IMG/VR virus record: IMGVR_UViG_3300048837_000315
Coordinates: 1 to 36,762 of that record
DNA length: 36,762 nt
Source of the DNA: a virus
Direction: 5' to 3' (one strand)
Shown here: one piece after another, positions 24,402 through 31,003 of the stretch
Layout of the letters: every line of letters begins with the position of its first letter
Numbering within the stretch: the stretch's first letter is position 1
Notes under the pieces: generated by a model
What the model saw: the letters and a program-made list of their open reading frames with translations, nothing else
The model's database searches: none
What the model was told of the DNA's origin: nothing
Made by a program: the position numbers and the translations under genes

Positions 24402-24422
24402 ACCGGAGGTGTTAGCTCCGGT
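24402..24422 (-). terminator. Rho-independent terminator of the early small-gene unit
   Basis: Perfect 7-bp stem ACCGGAG/CTCCGGT with a 7-nt loop, followed on the minus strand by seven T. It ends the transcript of the upstream small genes. Confidence 0.85.
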
Positions 24423-24440
24423 CTGATTGTGTAACAAATG

Positions 24441-24572
24441 TTACAATTTGGCTATTTTCCGTCTGACTGTTTTCAAGGTCAATCCGGATACTTGGATGTT
24501 TCTGTGCTGTGCGTAAATCCTCCCACCGTCATGAGTCAGGAAGACCCACCCATCCGATTCGAGTTGTTTCAG
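24441..24572 (-). CDS. Small protein with no ATG start, coupled to the upstream gene
   Basis: 43 residues if read from a CTG at 24572, which overlaps the previous TGA by 4 bp (CTGA), mimicking the ATGA couplings used widely in this phage. The sequence (KQLESDGWVFLTHDGGRIYA, then SGLTLKTVRRKIAKL) looks coding. Alternatively it is the -1 continuation of the upstream gene through an A6 run just before its stop. No function is known. Confidence 0.5.
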   Translation of the reverse strand: MKQLESDGWVFLTHDGGRIYAQHRNIQVSGLTLKTVRRKIAKL

Positions 24573-25042
24573 ATTTTTTCTTCTTGGCCGTTATCGTGTA
24601 CATATACTACCCACATATACAATTCCTCGTGCTCGCTGTATCTGGCCTTGACGTTGCGTATTGCACCCTCGCGGGTAGTGCTGAGTGCGCTGCCGATTGC
24701 CGGTGTATACTCATTGGCTGCAATGTAAGCCTTATACGGTTTTGGCGTATTGGTAATCTCGTAAAAATCCGGTGTATATGTGCCGTCTGCCTTGTCGGTC
24801 GACTCATACTGTTCGACCAATTTTTTAGCTTCTTGGTAAGTTAATCCGGTTTCAATTACGTTACCAGCTGCCCTGTCTTGTACTTTGTAAGTTTTCATTT
24901 TGTTGATGTTATTTCTATGGTTATTAATCCTCTCTATCGCATTTCTGTATGTTGCCCATCCGCCGTCTGTCCTGTCAATGTTTTCGCGTCTCTGCCAGTT
25001 GGAAACAAAATTTTCAAGTTCAAGTATGTCTTGTTCTGTCAT
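24569..25042 (-). CDS. Unknown early-region protein
   Basis: 157 residues. An N-terminal helical part (EQDILELENFVSNWQRRENI) is joined to a second part starting MKTYKVQDRAAGNVIETGLT, which has the form of a small stand-alone protein with a YQEAKKLVEQYES helix. It may therefore be a fusion or have an internal start at that Met. It lies near the end of the early small-gene unit. No motif recognised. Confidence 0.65.
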   Translation of the reverse strand: MTEQDILELENFVSNWQRRENIDRTDGGWATYRNAIERINNHRNNINKMKTYKVQDRAAGNVIETGLTYQEAKKLVEQYESTDKADGTYTPDFYEITNTPKPYKAYIAANEYTPAIGSALSTTREGAIRNVKARYSEHEELYMWVVYVHDNGQEEKI

Positions 25043-25066
25043 AATTACACTGCTTTAGATGTTTTT

Positions 25067-25465
25067 CTATCCAATTATCTGTATTACACCACCCAAAACG
25101 TAGTACTCAAACGAAGTACCGGCACCACAGGCTAAATAAATGGGAAGATAGGAATGGAAGTTGTATCGTCCGGCATCATAAAACCCACGAAACTCAAGAG
25201 TATGATCCTTGTCCTCCAAAACGTCTATTTCGCGGTATCCAAACGGGTTATTTACCCTCTCTTTGCCGGATGTGGTTTTATACTGACTCATTAACCAGTT
25301 CCACCCCTTTGTCGCCTGATCTATTGTGATAGATATTTCACCGTCCCAAATTACGGACATATCTATCTTTTCACCGGAATTGAGCCTTCTTTTTAGTAGC
25401 GATATTTCGGATTCGGAAATAACGCCGGTAGTTTCAATTTTTTTAAGCAAGTCTGTTGTTTTCAT
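25067..25465 (-). CDS. Unknown early-region protein
   Basis: 132 residues, N-terminus MKTTDLLKKIETTGVISESE, where the first 30 residues look helical and the rest beta-rich with many aromatic residues. The C-terminus is hydrophobic (FEYYVLGGVIQIIG). It opens with MKT, as do two of its small neighbours. Function unknown. Confidence 0.7.
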   Translation of the reverse strand: MKTTDLLKKIETTGVISESEISLLKRRLNSGEKIDMSVIWDGEISITIDQATKGWNWLMSQYKTTSGKERVNNPFGYREIDVLEDKDHTLEFRGFYDAGRYNFHSYLPIYLACGAGTSFEYYVLGGVIQIIG

Positions 25466-25470
25466 GATGG

Positions 25471-25674
25471 TTAAAAATATTTTTGGTTAAACAAAATTTC
25501 ACATTCGGGTTCGTAGCAAACCGAATCTTCCCGAAAAAATTGAGTCAATTCTCTGACTGCCTTTCTGCTCATATGCGGGTGCGGTTCGCCCAGCACGTTA
25601 GTTAATCCGCATTTATAAGCACGTCCGGCGGTTCTGACTGCTTTAACTTGTTTTGCTTCACGTTTTGTTTTCAT
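25471..25674 (-). CDS. Small basic protein of unknown function
   Basis: 67 residues, very basic N-terminal half (MKTKREAKQVKAVRTAGRAYK) and two cysteines near the C-terminus (CYEPEC). Ends just before the next gene. No family recognised. Confidence 0.65.
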   Translation of the reverse strand: MKTKREAKQVKAVRTAGRAYKCGLTNVLGEPHPHMSRKAVRELTQFFREDSVCYEPECEILFNQKYF

Positions 25675-25678
25675 TTCA

Positions 25679-25819
25679 TTATAGTTTTATTATTACAACC
25701 TCACTTGTCCTGTTTGGGTATTCTACCGTTACTTTCTTGGTATTGCCATAATTTGATGTCGTGACAATAGTTCTGCCGGTTCTGCCAGTCATTTCAATTG
25801 TTGTTCTTTTAGTTTTCAT
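25679..25819 (-). CDS. Small basic beta-rich protein
   Basis: 46 residues, Thr- and Arg-rich (MKTKRTTIEMTGRTGRTIVT), from an ATG 35 bp behind a consensus promoter. First gene of its unit; its stop falls 5 bp before the start of the next gene. Unknown function. Confidence 0.65.
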   Translation of the reverse strand: MKTKRTTIEMTGRTGRTIVTTSNYGNTKKVTVEYPNRTSEVVIIKL

Positions 25820-25853
25820 GTTGTTTTGTTTTTGTCGTTGTGTTTCGATGGTT

Positions 25854-25886
25854 CAAAGATACGGCGATAGGTTTCAATCCGCCAAA
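25854..25886 (-). promoter_or_regulatory. Promoter of the early small-gene unit
   Basis: Minus-strand TTTG, 21 bp, TATCTTTG, a consensus -7 box. It stands directly downstream of the operator-like repeats and 35 bp before the next ATG. Confidence 0.7.
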
Positions 25887-25963
25887 TATTTTTAAACATA
25901 TTTTTTAGTGATTGTTGTAACAGACTGAAAACCAGCGACAAAATTTTACAATAGGTAGGCTAA

Positions 25964-26355
25964 TTTAGAATTATTCTAAATAGTTCTGTTGGTATCTTTG
26001 TCGGCATTGGCTATACCATATATATAGCCAGCGTTCTTTGCGGCTCTGTTTGTGACTGACTGGTGAAATTCCAGACGGTTTCACGATGGGTGAGTTATTT
26101 TTAATTAGTCTAAATAAAAATAATTCCTTATTTAGAATTAGTCTAAATAACACGGTTTTCGCCAGGGTGCCTGGATTTTCGTACACGTATACGGCTACAT
26201 AAAATCGTATAAATCAGCCGTTTTTGAACGGACGGACAAAACCAGACACATCGCAGACGCATCTGATTTTTGTATAAATCAGGCGATTTCACCGGAACAC
26301 CCGGATCAGAACCTGATCGCATACCCGGAAAAAAGAGTATAAATTGAGTGATTTA
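25964..26355. repeat. Operator-like palindromes and phased half-sites in a gene-free control region
   Basis: TTTAGAATTATTCTAAA at 25964-25980 is a perfect palindrome; close relatives lie at 26098-26114 and 26131-26147. The half-site form GTCTAAAT or GTATAAAT recurs at 25974, 26108, 26141, 26207, 26272 and 26337, giving steps of 134, 33, 66, 65 and 65 bp, all near multiples of 33. An additional inverted repeat GTGAAA/TTTCAC lies at about 26063-26084. Such spacing suggests a protein bound on one DNA face, as at an operator or replication origin. Confidence 0.65.
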
Positions 26356-26411
26356 CAAACGAAAGGGATTCATTCGTACTCGCGTAATGTAATCAGACCG
26401 TATAGATTACG

Positions 26412-26516
26412 CTATTTTCCGCCTTTTTGTCTGCGGCTGAAGTCAATCATTGCACCGGCAACGGCAACAAGCAACCCGACAAACACGATAAACAGTATCA
26501 GATTCACCATCATCAT
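26412..26516 (-). CDS. Single-pass membrane microprotein
   Basis: 34 residues: a run of hydrophobic residues (NLILFIVFVGLLVAVAGAM) then a basic tail (SRRQKGGK), a typical one-TM small protein with a positive cytoplasmic end. The start overlaps the stop of the previous gene by 4 bp (ATGA). Unknown function; a holin-like or host-membrane role is possible. Confidence 0.6.
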   Translation of the reverse strand: MMMVNLILFIVFVGLLVAVAGAMIDFSRRQKGGK

Positions 26517-26704
26517 TTCTTTTCCCTCCACTTATCGACCATATCCACATCGCCTTCGATCCGGTATATCCTACCGTCCTCAAGGCATCGCACATTGAAC
26601 GCATTGCCGCACGAACAGGACGACACGAACACAACGTCCTGCGATGGCAGACCGTTTGCGATTGCTAACCGTATCGGCATAATCAAAACCAGATCATTGT
26701 TCAT
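26513..26704 (-). CDS. Small Cys-motif protein
   Basis: 63 residues with SCSCGNAFNVRCLEDGR, three cysteines resembling half of a zinc ribbon. A candidate -7 box lies 24 bp upstream, and the stop is coupled to the membrane microprotein. Unknown function. Confidence 0.65.
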   Translation of the reverse strand: MNNDLVLIMPIRLAIANGLPSQDVVFVSSCSCGNAFNVRCLEDGRIYRIEGDVDMVDKWREKK

Positions 26705-26727
26705 AACTTTTTGTCTTTACGCGGATA

Positions 26728-26735
26728 TAAAGATA
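26728..26735 (-). promoter_or_regulatory. Candidate -7 box of the Cys-motif gene
   Basis: TATCTTTA 24 bp before the ATG matches TANNTTTG at seven of eight positions. No TTTG at 19-21 bp was found, so this is weaker than the other promoters. Confidence 0.4.
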
Positions 26736-26800
26736 CGCAAAATGACAGAACCACGATGGCGACAAACCACATTCCGGGCGTTGTGTCGTGGTTCATTTTA

Positions 26801-26962
26801 TTACAAGTTTGGGCATTGTTTCACTACTCGCATCATTCGCTCAAATTCGACTTTATCTATTTGCCAATTCCCGGTCATGTTTGGGAATAGATGGTGTCGT
26901 TCGTCATATTGTTGCCGAAGCGTCTTGTGGTACTTTGGCCGCTTGAATTTTGGTCGCTTCAT
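26801..26962 (-). CDS. Small basic protein of unknown function
   Basis: 53 residues, strongly basic at the N-terminus (MKRPKFKRPKYHKTLRQQYD) then a charged, helical C-terminus. Start about 34 bp after the DUF3310-like gene. No motif recognised. Confidence 0.6.
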   Translation of the reverse strand: MKRPKFKRPKYHKTLRQQYDERHHLFPNMTGNWQIDKVEFERMMRVVKQCPNL

Positions 26963-26996
26963 TTTGTCTTGTTTTTTGCGTTAAAAACTGGACAAA

Positions 26997-27338
26997 TCAT
27001 TGCCCGTACTTTTTTGCCTCGTTTAGATACCATCGTTCCTTCTCCAAATCCTGCGCCGCGTCACCTTTCTCGCCCGCCCGCATCCGGTACTTATACGCAT
27101 TCAGCAGGCAAAAGTGATACACCGCCTCTTTGCCGAATACACGTTCCATCATGTCGATCACCTCAACCGGGTAATGATTGTAGTGTGCCGGGTGATTGAC
27201 GGCTTCAGGTTCAGACTGGAGCGGGCAATCATCATGCGTTCCTGCTTGATAAGTACGATCGCCTAATTCTTCACATATACCATGTATGGCGTTTTCTGGC
27301 GAGTATCGTTCGCAATCTCTACAATTCTCTGGTTTCAT
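26997..27338 (-). CDS. DUF3310-like protein
   Basis: 113 residues. The N-terminal 35 residues hold a Cys-rich segment (NCRDCERYSPENAIHGIC); the rest has the DUF3310 signature VNHPAHYN followed by EVIDMMERVFGKEAVYHFCL and NAYKYRMRAGEKGD. DUF3310 proteins are common in tailed phages and are sometimes annotated as nucleotide-kinase-like, but their activity is not settled. The fusion to a Cys-rich head is frequent in Bacteroidota phages. Confidence 0.85.
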   Translation of the reverse strand: MKPENCRDCERYSPENAIHGICEELGDRTYQAGTHDDCPLQSEPEAVNHPAHYNHYPVEVIDMMERVFGKEAVYHFCLLNAYKYRMRAGEKGDAAQDLEKERWYLNEAKKYGQ

Positions 27339-27364
27339 TTTGTCGTTTGTTTAAGTTAGTAAAA

Positions 27365-27386
27365 ACCACAGACCGAAAACTGTGGT
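27365..27386 (-). terminator. Terminator after the tRNA-like RNA
   Basis: ACCACAG, 8-nt loop, CTGTGGT, then five T on the minus strand. It lies 52 bp past the end of the tRNA-like structure. Confidence 0.7.
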
Positions 27387-27785
27387 GCTTCCCGCGAACG
27401 GTCGGTTTTCCCTTATTGTTTAACCCACGAAACATAGTACCCATGACGGGAATCGAACCCGCATATACAGTCCTGATATAAGGAACGTCACCGTTGTCGC
27501 TTTGCAGGGAGAACCCTGAATCATATCTGTCACATGGGTAGCAAATAAGCAACAATGTCCGTTTCCAAGCGGAATGACCCTTTCGTCTTAATCCCGTGCC
27601 AATCAGACAATGGCGTGTTCGATATACGGGTTTCCGGATCATCTTACCACAGGCGTTTATCTTGGCATAAAATACATTGCGAACCTTTTACGGCATGGTT
27701 GGTTAGGCCATTTCCCCTCGGTGTATTTAAACACAATCGCTTCGTATTGCCTGCATTCGGCATTGTTGCTATACTTTCAAAGAAC
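27387..27785 (-). other. Stretch with no intact gene and ORF remnants
   Basis: Apart from the tRNA-like element, minus-strand frames here give short coding-looking pieces without start codons: about 33 residues ending FAMYFMPR (27680-27780 approx.), and about 35 residues containing DWHGIKTKGSFRLET, after an in-frame stop (27530-27640 approx.). A 107-codon ORF runs through the tRNA-like element and yields the artefact-like GSIPVMG. A decayed gene is the likely explanation. Confidence 0.4.
27438..27539 (-). ncRNA. tRNA-like structured RNA, non-canonical
   Basis: A 7-bp acceptor-like stem (ACCCATG with CATGGGT) and a perfect T-arm (GCGGG, loop TTCGATT, CCCGT) sit exactly where a tRNA would have them. 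The interior is 102 nt in total rather than about 76 and lacks a normal D-arm and an anticodon loop with T33 in a clean stem. Instead it shows ACAG/CTGT, then three hairpins: CAGGG-TTCT-CCCTG, AACG-GTGA-CGTT (GNRA-type loop) and TCCT-TATATC-AGGA. A terminator follows. It may be a degenerate tRNA or a tRNA mimic. Confidence 0.5.
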
Positions 27786-27953
27786 TTATGTCCAATCCAT
27801 CAAGTCCGGATCGTACTCATTCATGGCATCCAAGAACTGATCCTCCGTGATCTGCTCAAGTGTGATCTCTGACTGATCCATCGGCACATCCATTGGCCGT
27901 TCACACCGCCAATAAGTGCCGTCATCCATTACGCTATACCACGTGAGTATCAT
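27786..27953 (-). CDS. Small acidic protein
   Basis: 55 residues from the ATG at 27953, chosen because it overlaps the previous TGA by 4 bp (ATGA); a longer in-frame start would overlap more. Very acidic (QSEITLEQITEDQFLDAMNE, ending in MDWT). Function unknown. Confidence 0.65.
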   Translation of the reverse strand: MILTWYSVMDDGTYWRCERPMDVPMDQSEITLEQITEDQFLDAMNEYDPDLMDWT

Positions 27954-28093
27954 TGTATCTGTATTTCGATTCTGTACCACTTGCCAACATCATACAATCC
28001 CGTCAACAATTTCAGCGTATCGCCAAATCGCGTACGGAAATAACAGAACCCGTTGCGTTTACAGGTGCATCTTGCTTTCAGGACGGTTATCAT
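27950..28093 (-). CDS. Small basic Cys-motif protein
   Basis: 47 residues with three cysteines (RCTCKRNGFCYFRTRFG) and a hydrophobic, basic C-terminus. Coupled by ATGA overlaps at both ends. Unknown function. Confidence 0.6.
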   Translation of the reverse strand: MITVLKARCTCKRNGFCYFRTRFGDTLKLLTGLYDVGKWYRIEIQIQ

Positions 28094-28272
28094 CGTTTTG
28101 CCCTCCGTTTTGATCTGTTCGGTCTGGTATGGTTGACCGATTTAAAGGTCAGTTTCCGGCCCTTTGCGATGCGATCCTTTTCGGCCCAATAGACCAATCG
28201 GCCAAATGCGGTAGGCGGTATGGCTAATGCCCTAATTGCAGCCATAAAACCGATATAAGCAAGACTTTTCAT
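28090..28272 (-). CDS. Small basic protein with a hydrophobic N-terminus
   Basis: 60 residues: N-terminal hydrophobic segment (SLAYIGFMAAIRALAIPPTA), then a very basic tail (HTRPNRSKRRAKR). Could be a membrane peptide or nucleic-acid binder. It overlaps the next gene by 4 bp. Confidence 0.6.
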   Translation of the reverse strand: MKSLAYIGFMAAIRALAIPPTAFGRLVYWAEKDRIAKGRKLTFKSVNHTRPNRSKRRAKR

Positions 28273-28307
28273 AGCACTAATGTAAGGATTATTTTGACAA
28301 TTGCAAA

Positions 28308-28520
28308 CTATTTCTCAAAATGTTTACACAGCGTCCCGATTATTTCAGTTTTCGTCCTGTGATTGACCTCATTACGCCAACCGCCCCAATGCTCCTCAAA
28401 TATCTCGATGTGGTACTGGCAACTGTTAACGTGTTTGCACCATTGGCAACCGATACGCTCGGCTGTCTGCTTTGCGGGGATCGGAATTGTGTAGTCGATT
28501 TTTGCGGTTTGATCTGTCAT
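28308..28520 (-). CDS. Small Cys-motif protein
   Basis: 70 residues with CQWC near residue 25, CQYH near 33 and a late CKH, plausible zinc ligands. It begins 4 bp inside a 21-codon micro-ORF. Unknown function. Confidence 0.65.
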   Translation of the reverse strand: MTDQTAKIDYTIPIPAKQTAERIGCQWCKHVNSCQYHIEIFEEHWGGWRNEVNHRTKTEIIGTLCKHFEK

Positions 28521-28582
28521 TTTATACCCCTTTGTGTAGTATTTCGTTCACTATGTCCTGTTTTGTACCACATTGGGTACAT
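28517..28582 (-). CDS. Possible 21-residue micro-ORF
   Basis: Its ATG shares bases with the TAA of the phosphoesterase gene (TAATG) and its TGA overlaps the next ATG by 4 bp. It encodes MYPMWYKTGHSERNTTQRGI and a lysine. Double coupling is the only evidence; it may simply be a relay between genes. Confidence 0.35.
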   Translation of the reverse strand: MYPMWYKTGHSERNTTQRGIK

Positions 28583-29562
28583 TATAATACTTTGCCGTTA
28601 AAAATTCGTGCGTTAAAGACCTTAAACGTACAGTCATCATTCGTCCGTACGTGTGCAAAGCCGTGATTCCATTTGTTATACTTGCTATAATCTGGCCACA
28701 ACCCGCACAGGCAACCCATTGACCAACAGCCCTTAACAGACCCGTCAATGTGTGTGCTGCTGTCCTCTGAAGTGCGGTGAAAGTGTCCGGCAATAAAGTT
28801 ACCGCCAGTCCGAAGCGTAAATGTCCGGCTCGGATTAACACCGCCAGCCCCGCCATGAAACTCCGATCCATGCCCGATGAATAGTTTACCGGCTTGGATC
28901 AGTTGTGAGTTGTTCAGGTACGACACGCCAAAATCGGCAAATTTTAGGTAAAAGTCCAGATTTGACAATCCGGGTTCAGCAGCCAACAGTTCAGGGGCTT
29001 TGTTTTGCAGGTACATTTCGAGCCTGAACTCGTGATTTCCGGGAAGGAAGTAAATCTTTGCTTTCGGGAAGCGGTTGGCAATGTAGTACATCATTTCGTA
29101 ACCGGACTCCAACTCATAGGCCAGATCAGGCTCGTGAACGGACTGTGTAAACCGGGAAAGCCTGAAGAAGTCCATGAAGTCACCGGTCAGAATGATGGTG
29201 TTTATGTGGTGATCCTTGCCCCATGCAAGCGCGGCATCAATGGCCTGTTCATCGTGGTACGGCACGTGTATGTCAGATAGCAACAGGATATTGTTGTTCA
29301 CTTTCGGAAGGATAAAGTCCTCACGTGGACGTGCTTGGCTCCGAGGTTGGCAGGCATTTACGAAACGGGCCTCAGTCATTCCGTACTTTGCGCCCTTACC
29401 GGTATAGTTGCGAACCATATCGCGGGCATGGTCAAGCGTATTAAACACTTCAGGTCGTTCCTTGTACATCAATTTTGCCATCGTTAACTTCATTAGTTCG
29501 TTGCCGTACTTTTCGAGGTACTGCATGGTAACTTGACCTGTTATGGATGGTTTTCTGGGCAT
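28582..29562 (-). CDS. Calcineurin-type metallophosphoesterase
   Basis: 326 residues. The dinuclear metal motifs are all visible: DIH at 97-99, GDFMD at 127-131, GNHE at 175-178, then GHG and GHFH further on. It would hydrolyse a phosphoester; family members act on nucleic acid ends, cyclic nucleotides or proteins. The N-terminal 80 residues are helical and might bind nucleic acid. It follows an RNA ligase gene by only 5 bp, which points to RNA end processing, though that is inference. Confidence 0.85.
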   Translation of the reverse strand: MPRKPSITGQVTMQYLEKYGNELMKLTMAKLMYKERPEVFNTLDHARDMVRNYTGKGAKYGMTEARFVNACQPRSQARPREDFILPKVNNNILLLSDIHVPYHDEQAIDAALAWGKDHHINTIILTGDFMDFFRLSRFTQSVHEPDLAYELESGYEMMYYIANRFPKAKIYFLPGNHEFRLEMYLQNKAPELLAAEPGLSNLDFYLKFADFGVSYLNNSQLIQAGKLFIGHGSEFHGGAGGVNPSRTFTLRTGGNFIAGHFHRTSEDSSTHIDGSVKGCWSMGCLCGLWPDYSKYNKWNHGFAHVRTNDDCTFKVFNARIFNGKVL

Positions 29563-29567
29563 TTTGA

Positions 29568-30452
29568 TTAAAATAGGTGTGACATTAATGATTTGACCCG
29601 TTCGGTCGTCTTATAATTCAGTAGCTTAAAATCAATAGTCGGGTTTTTAAGGTCTTTTACAAAGTTCCAGCATTCCTCTTTGACCAATGTGTAAAACACG
29701 GTGTTAAGCAGGCGTGGTATGTACTTCGATGACCAACCGTCAACCGCGATCTTTGCGTATTCCTTTTCAACCATTGCCAGCGTAACGAACTTGTCAACAA
29801 TCTGATCTTCTGCTAACTTCTTTTCCTTCAGTTCCGTTACGTCTGCCTTTTGGTGTTTAGCCTTAAATTCGTTCTTCACAATCTTTGCCCAAATGACGTG
29901 ACCAAAGCGGTTCCGATAGTTGTAATTCTTAATCACAATGCCCTCTCCTGAGCCTTCGCCGTCCTTAATCAGGTAGGTATTTTTCTCTAATTGCTCAATC
30001 ATTCGCTCATGTGTCGGGTCTTTTATTTTGCAGATTGGCGGGATATATTCGATTCCAAACCGTTCAACCATTGGCTGATACTCGTCATAAGCCAAATGTC
30101 GGAATCCATCCACAACGTCAAAAACGTAGAATTTGCGCCATGCCAAATCCTCATAGGTTCGCAGGGTATGCGGAACAAGCCATTCACCGTAAAGTTTTAC
30201 ATTCGGATATTCCGCAAAAAAGCGGGAAAACATATCCTGTTCAACCGCCCAATTCCAGAATCCGGCATTGTCTGATTCAGCCGAAAGCACGCGGTTCCGG
30301 CTCCCTGCCTGAAGTTTACCATCCCACCATAACTGTCCGTTTGTGCCGTCAATCTTCGGGAATACATAGACCATGCCGGATAGTATGCCTTCGGTTTCCG
30401 TTGTACCAAGCCGCTCTATGTGCTGGTACTTCTTAAATTCTGTTGTTTCCAT
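29568..30452 (-). CDS. RNA ligase (nucleotidyltransferase family, Rnl2-like)
   Basis: 294 residues. Motif I KIDGTN puts the adenylated lysine at K33; GSRNR at 50-54, YGEW at 88-91 (motif III), EGIVIKN (motif IV) and WAKIV (motif V) follow in order. Such enzymes seal RNA nicks using ATP, as T4 Rnl2 does. It is first in its unit behind a consensus promoter, followed by a phosphoesterase that could prepare ends. Repair of tRNA cut by host anticodon nucleases is a possible role. The C-terminal half is helical. Confidence 0.88.
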   Translation of the reverse strand: METTEFKKYQHIERLGTTETEGILSGMVYVFPKIDGTNGQLWWDGKLQAGSRNRVLSAESDNAGFWNWAVEQDMFSRFFAEYPNVKLYGEWLVPHTLRTYEDLAWRKFYVFDVVDGFRHLAYDEYQPMVERFGIEYIPPICKIKDPTHERMIEQLEKNTYLIKDGEGSGEGIVIKNYNYRNRFGHVIWAKIVKNEFKAKHQKADVTELKEKKLAEDQIVDKFVTLAMVEKEYAKIAVDGWSSKYIPRLLNTVFYTLVKEECWNFVKDLKNPTIDFKLLNYKTTERVKSLMSHLF

Positions 30453-30468
30453 AGTGTTGAATTTTAGT

Positions 30469-30500
30469 CAAATGTATAAAGGTTTTGCGATATAACCAAA
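30469..30500 (-). promoter_or_regulatory. Promoter of the RNA ligase unit
   Basis: Minus-strand TTTG, 20 bp, TACATTTG: a perfect -33 and -7 pair, 16 bp before the ligase ATG. Confidence 0.75.
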
Positions 30501-30501
30501 T

Positions 30502-30594
30502 TTAATCTTTGTCATCCCAATACCGGGCGACAATCAGCACGCCTATTACGAAAACGATCAGAATGCCACAGAAAACGATGGTGAAAGTTGACAT
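30502..30594 (-). CDS. Single-pass membrane microprotein
   Basis: 30 residues: MSTFTIVFCGILIVFVIGVL, then IVARYWDDKD. One hydrophobic segment and a charged tail. Follows the 65-aa gene at 2 bp distance and stops just before the ligase promoter. Unknown function. Confidence 0.55.
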   Translation of the reverse strand: MSTFTIVFCGILIVFVIGVLIVARYWDDKD

Positions 30595-30596
30595 GA

Positions 30597-30794
30597 TTAT
30601 TTAAATAAGTTGGTTAAAAAGTCCGGCACGTCCTGATAAACCCTCACAATAGACGCTTTGACCGGATAGACTTTTGGTGCGTTCTGTTCAAACTTCCAGC
30701 GTGCGTGATCCTCGTTCTGGCAGTTCTTTACCTTGACCGTGTGCGATTTATGACCGGTCGGATAGTGCAGGATATAGTCGATTAGGTATGTCAT
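30597..30794 (-). CDS. Small basic protein of unknown function
   Basis: 65 residues, ATG overlapping the mini-lipoprotein stop by 4 bp. Aromatic and basic (MTYLIDYILHYPTGHKSHTV), likely beta-rich. Function unknown. Confidence 0.65.
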   Translation of the reverse strand: MTYLIDYILHYPTGHKSHTVKVKNCQNEDHARWKFEQNAPKVYPVKASIVRVYQDVPDFLTNLFK

Positions 30795-30931
30795 CGGATT
30801 ATATAAATTATTGTATCATTTCCGGTTATGATCCGGCAAGTGTCGTTCCGGCATACGGTCGTTGGTGTCGGCTCGTGCTGTTCGCAGGCGGTCAGGAGCA
30901 GGATGGTGAGGAGAAAGAGTAGTTTTTTCAT
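30791..30931 (-). CDS. Mini-lipoprotein
   Basis: 46 residues. The N-terminus MKKLLFLLTILLLTAC is a textbook signal peptide with lipobox LTAC; the mature 31-residue chain is Pro/Thr-rich then Cys-containing (CRNDTC). Small lipoproteins of this size include Rz1-like outer spanins and superinfection-exclusion proteins. No partner inner spanin is evident. Its ATG is the first phage sequence after the left edge of the large cassette array, so its leader is array-derived. Confidence 0.75.
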   Translation of the reverse strand: MKKLLFLLTILLLTACEQHEPTPTTVCRNDTCRIITGNDTIIYIIR

Positions 30932-30953
30932 TGCGTGTTATTTGAGTTTTGGT

Positions 30954-31003
30954 GTGATAGTCGCATTGCGTCTATACAACTTGCGGATAGCGACTCGTTA
31001 TCG
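30954..31003. repeat. attI-like half-site at the left edge of the large cassette array
   Basis: Closely matches the half-site of the first array (42 of 49 bases over 30956-31004), including the 15-bp periodicity in weaker form and the GTTATCG core at 30997. Like its twin it has no partner arm. The ATG of the mini-lipoprotein is about 23 bp to the left. Confidence 0.6.

Noticed and set aside
25971-26186. Minus-strand 71-codon ORF in the control region
   Set aside because: It overlaps the palindromic repeats and has no ribosome site or coupling; product looks random.
26207-26355. 65-bp repeats as a CRISPR array
   Set aside because: Only about 12-18 bp at the start of each unit is shared and the rest differs; repeat length and lack of Cas genes do not fit. 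Better read as phased operator half-sites.
26427-26984. Plus-strand 185-codon ORF over small genes
   Set aside because: Its length is explained by antisense of several coupled minus-strand small genes; composition is not protein-like.
27438-27539. Canonical tRNA call
   Set aside because: Length of 102 nt and no standard D-arm or clean anticodon arm; kept only as a tRNA-like RNA.
27319-27642. 107-codon ORF across the tRNA-like region
   Set aside because: Its product includes the tell-tale GSIPVMG translation of a T-arm, so the frame is a by-product of the RNA element.
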